A stretch of DNA of 25,753 nucleotides. Origin: Nitrospira sp. UBA2083. GTDB taxonomy: Bacteria; Nitrospirota; Nitrospiria; Nitrospirales; Nitrospiraceae. Below the pieces are notes generated by a model that was given only the letters and a program-made list of their open reading frames with translations, did not search any database and was not told where the DNA came from. A program made the position numbers and the translations under genes. The stretch is taken from positions 2,071-27,823 of the forward strand of contig DCZN01000116.1 of assembly GCA_002331625.1 (NCBI GenBank). The letters run 5' to 3'. Shown here piece by piece: positions 22,944 through 25,753 of the stretch; position 1 is the stretch's first letter, and each line of letters starts with the position of its first letter.

Positions 22944-25753
22944 ATGTTTGTCTCACGTAGGCAGTTCATGAAAGCCTCTGTCGGCACGATCGCGGCCGCA
23001 GCCGTGGCGGACAAAGTTCTGGCCTTGACCTCGCTCCAACCGGTGATCGAAGTCGGCAATCCCTTAGGGGAGTATCCTGACCGATCCTGGGAGCGGGTCT
23101 ACCATGACCAATATCGCTACGACTCATCCTTTACCTGGGTCTGCTCCCCCAACGATACACACGCCTGTCGCATCCGTGCGTTTGTTCGAAACGGCGTGGT
23201 CATGCGGGTCGAACAGAACTACGACCACCAAACCTATGAAGACTTGTATGGGAACCGCGGCACCTTTGCGCACAATCCCCGGATGTGCTTGAAGGGGTTT
23301 ACCTTCCATCGGCGAGTCTACGGGCCGTATCGCTTGAAGGGCCCCTTGATGCGGAAGGGGTGGAAACAGTGGATGGATGACGGCTCACCCGAACTGACCC
23401 CGGAAACCAAGCGCAAGTACAAGTTCGATAGTCGATTCCTCGACGATATGCTGCGGGTTTCTTGGGATACAGCCTTTACCTATGCCGCGAAGGCGATGAT
23501 CATTATTGCCACCCGCTATAGTGGAGAGGCGGGGGCAAGACGGCTTCGGGAGCAGGGATATGCCCCAGAGATGATTGAGATGATGAAGGGCGCGGGCGTG
23601 CGTTGCTTCAAGCACCGGGCAGGTATGCCCATTCTCGGATTCATTGGCAAACATTCCAATACTCGTTTTAATAACAGCGTCTTGCCGGTGCTGGATACAT
23701 GGATCCGCAAGGTCGGTCCTGATCAGGCGCAAGGAGGTCGCTATTGGAACAATTACACCTGGCATGGGGATCAGGATCCCTCGCAGCCCTGGTGGAACGG
23801 GACGCAAAACTGTGATGTGGATTTGAGTGATATGCGATTCACCAAGTTAAACACGAGCTGGGGTAAGAATTTTGTTGAGAATAAGATGCCGGAAGCGCAC
23901 TGGAAGCTTGAATCGATCGAACGTGGTGCCCGTCTCGTGGTGATCACTCCGGAATACAATCCGACGGCCTCTCGAGCTGACTACTGGATTCCCCTTCGAC
24001 CGCAATCAGACACGTCGCTGTTCCTAGGTACCTGCAAGATCATTCTCGATGAAAACATGCACGACATCAATTACATCAAAGACTTCACGGATATGCCTCT
24101 GCTAGTCAGAACGGACACTCTGCAGTATTTGGATCCGCGGGATGTCATTCCGGGCTACAAGTTTCCCGACTTTTCGCACAGCTACTCAGGCCGGATCCAA
24201 GGGTTGAAATCGGATCAGATCGAGCGTTTAGGGGGCTTCATGGTGTGGGACTTGGCCAAAAAACAGGCAGTAGCGCTCCATCGGGAGCAGGTCGGCTGGC
24301 ACTTCGAACAAAGCGGGATTGATCCGGCCTTGAACGGCACCTATCGCATTCGATTGCTAAATGGACGTGAAATCGATGCCATGCCGATCTATCAGATGTA
24401 TTTGGTGCATCTCCAAGATTACGATCTGGATACGGTGCATCAGATCACACGATCCCCTAAAGATTTGATTGTGCGCTGGGCACGAGATTCGGGCACGATT
24501 AAGCCGGCCGCCATTCACAACGGCGAAGGGGTCTGTCATTATTTCCATATGACGGAAGCGGGACGAGCCGCCGCCCTCGTCCTCACCTTGACCGGCAATA
24601 TCGGCAAGTTCGGCACAGGTTGCCATACCTGGTCCGGCAATTACAAAGTGGGAATTTGGAATGCCACCCCCTGGTCTGGCGTCGGTGGCGGCGTGCATCT
24701 CTCCGAAGATCCCTGGCAGATCAATCTGGATCCGAATGCTCATGGGAAGGAAATCAAATACCGGAACTACTATTATGGCGAAGAGCCTGGGTACTGGAAC
24801 CACGGCGACACGGCCTTGATTGTTAACACGCCGAAGTACGGGCGCAAGGTGTTCACCGGGAAGACCCATATGCCGACCCCCAGTAAGTTCCGATGGGTGG
24901 TCAACGTCAACCTTTTGAACAACGCCAAGCACCATTACGATATGGTGCGGAACGTCGATCCCAACATCGAATGTCTCATCACGCAGGACATTGAAATGAC
25001 CTCGGATGTCAACCACGCCGACATCGCCTTCGCTGTAAACTCCTGGATGGAGTTCACCTATCCGGAAATGACGGCCACAGTGTCGAATCCCTGGGTGCAG
25101 ATCTGGAAGGGTGGGATCAGGCCGTTGTATGACACGCGTAACGATGCGGATACGTTTGCTGGGGTGGCAGCGAAGCTAGCCGAGATGACGGGCGAGAAAC
25201 GGATGCGAGACGTCTTCCATTTTGTCTACCAGAATCGAGTGGATGTGTATGCACAACGCCTCCTTGACGCGTCCAGTACCTTTTACGGTTACAGTGCCGA
25301 TGTGCTCTTGAAGTCGGAAAAGGGCTGGATGGTGATGGTGCGTACGTATCCGCGGCACCCACTCTGGGAGGAGACCAACGAATCGAAGCCGATGTGGACC
25401 AGGTCGGGGCGCATCGAGAGCTATCGTATTGAACCGGAAGCCATCGAGTACGGAGAAAACTTCATCGTGCATCGTGAAGGGCCGGAGGCCACCCCGTACC
25501 TGCCGAACGCCATCTTTACGACGAATCCCTATGTTCGGCCGGACGACTATGGCATTCCCATCACGGCGCAACACCACGATGACAAGACAGTTCGGAATAT
25601 CAAGCTGTCGTGGCATGAAATCATGCGGCACTCGAACCCCTTGTGGGAAAAAGGATATCAATTCTACTGCGTGACGCCGAAAACGCGTCACCGGGTCCAT
25701 AGCCAGTGGTCGGTGAACGACTGGGTCCAGATCTATGAGTCGAACTTCGGCGA
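22944..25753 (+). CDS. nxrA: Nitrite oxidoreductase alpha subunit, Nitrospira type (3' end outside window)
   Basis: The frame is open from ATG at 22944 to the window end (936 complete codons; the family is about 1150, so some 200 residues are missing). The protein starts with a twin-arginine signal, SRRQFMKAS plus an Ala-rich core, so it is exported folded to the periplasm, as known for Nitrospira NXR. The FeS0 cluster motif is C67-x3-D71-x3-C75 with C115, so Asp replaces one Cys as in related type II DMSO-reductase-family enzymes. By alignment with NarG, Asp276 in YTWHGD is the likely Mo ligand; SWGKNF and VVITPEYNPTASRADYWIPLRP belong to the cofactor-binding fold. It oxidises nitrite to nitrate on Mo-bis-MGD and passes electrons to the NxrB iron-sulfur subunit, expected downstream. 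AAGGAGGG precedes the start. No frameshift is seen. Confidence 0.96.
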   Translation, partial: MFVSRRQFMKASVGTIAAAAVADKVLALTSLQPVIEVGNPLGEYPDRSWERVYHDQYRYDSSFTWVCSPNDTHACRIRAFVRNGVVMRVEQNYDHQTYEDLYGNRGTFAHNPRMCLKGFTFHRRVYGPYRLKGPLMRKGWKQWMDDGSPELTPETKRKYKFDSRFLDDMLRVSWDTAFTYAAKAMIIIATRYSGEAGARRLREQGYAPEMIEMMKGAGVRCFKHRAGMPILGFIGKHSNTRFNNSVLPVLDTWIRKVGPDQAQGGRYWNNYTWHGDQDPSQPWWNGTQNCDVDLSDMRFTKLNTSWGKNFVENKMPEAHWKLESIERGARLVVITPEYNPTASRADYWIPLRPQSDTSLFLGTCKIILDENMHDINYIKDFTDMPLLVRTDTLQYLDPRDVIPGYKFPDFSHSYSGRIQGLKSDQIERLGGFMVWDLAKKQAVALHREQVGWHFEQSGIDPALNGTYRIRLLNGREIDAMPIYQMYLVHLQDYDLDTVHQITRSPKDLIVRWARDSGTIKPAAIHNGEGVCHYFHMTEAGRAAALVLTLTGNIGKFGTGCHTWSGNYKVGIWNATPWSGVGGGVHLSEDPWQINLDPNAHGKEIKYRNYYYGEEPGYWNHGDTALIVNTPKYGRKVFTGKTHMPTPSKFRWVVNVNLLNNAKHHYDMVRNVDPNIECLITQDIEMTSDVNHADIAFAVNSWMEFTYPEMTATVSNPWVQIWKGGIRPLYDTRNDADTFAGVAAKLAEMTGEKRMRDVFHFVYQNRVDVYAQRLLDASSTFYGYSADVLLKSEKGWMVMVRTYPRHPLWEETNESKPMWTRSGRIESYRIEPEAIEYGENFIVHREGPEATPYLPNAIFTTNPYVRPDDYGIPITAQHHDDKTVRNIKLSWHEIMRHSNPLWEKGYQFYCVTPKTRHRVHSQWSVNDWVQIYESNFG

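Noticed and set aside
22783..22971. 62-codon frame overlapping the nxrA start
   Set aside because: It overlaps nxrA in another frame and lacks a ribosome site and coding character.
1..25753. CRISPR arrays, tRNA or rRNA genes, insertion sequences
   Set aside because: None seen by eye: no regularly spaced repeats of CRISPR type, no cloverleaf or rRNA sequence recognised, and no transposase-like protein or terminal inverted repeats.

Overview
The window ends in a gene that is almost certainly nxrA, encoding the periplasmic Tat-exported alpha subunit of nitrite oxidoreductase of Nitrospira type. Together with moderately high GC and dense two-component systems, this points to a nitrite-oxidising Nitrospira, or a close relative in the Nitrospirota. 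The sequence alone does not give the species. nxrA runs off the right edge (936 complete codons present), and the left edge cuts a type II NADH dehydrogenase-like gene.

Layout, left to right. (1) 1-1119, +: 3' part of an NDH-2-like flavoprotein. (2) 1231-4250, -: a translationally coupled sigma54-type two-component pair, a membrane sensor kinase followed by an NtrC-family regulator. (3) 4251-5054: an unusually long divergent regulatory region holding a well-matched sigma54 -24/-12 element and upstream dyads. (4) 5055-12076, +: a tripartite RND efflux operon (permease, adaptor, outer-membrane lipoprotein, each joined by an ATGA overlap), then a small secreted protein whose C-terminal tail copies that of the outer-membrane factor, then a PII-like signalling protein resembling the PII-NG group. 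Three successive inverted repeats lie before the PII-like gene. (5) 12077-12688: about 600 bp with no convincing gene. (6) 12689-19957, -: a copper-protein and outer-membrane group. It contains a 1607-residue multicopper oxidase built of three diverged units, a strong terminator, a type-1-copper-like periplasmic protein, a small protein coupled to it by a TAATG overlap, and an outer-membrane beta-barrel. (7) 20483-22613, +: a NarX/NarL-like kinase and response regulator pair with overlapping genes. (8) 22614-22943: the nxrA leader, with GTAGT cores at an exact 22-bp period. (9) 22944-end, +: nxrA.

How the genes may work together (inference). The sigma54 pair probably senses a periplasmic signal, perhaps a metal or toxic compound, and activates the divergent RND operon, with the PII-like protein as an accessory regulator. 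The giant oxidase, the cupredoxin-like protein and the beta-barrel look like a periplasmic and outer-membrane copper redox module of unknown substrate. The NarXL-like pair sits directly upstream of nxrA and is a natural candidate for controlling nitrite oxidation. The least explained items are the three-unit oxidase with its divided copper sites, the shared tail between the efflux outer-membrane factor and its small neighbour, and the structured leader of the PII-like gene.
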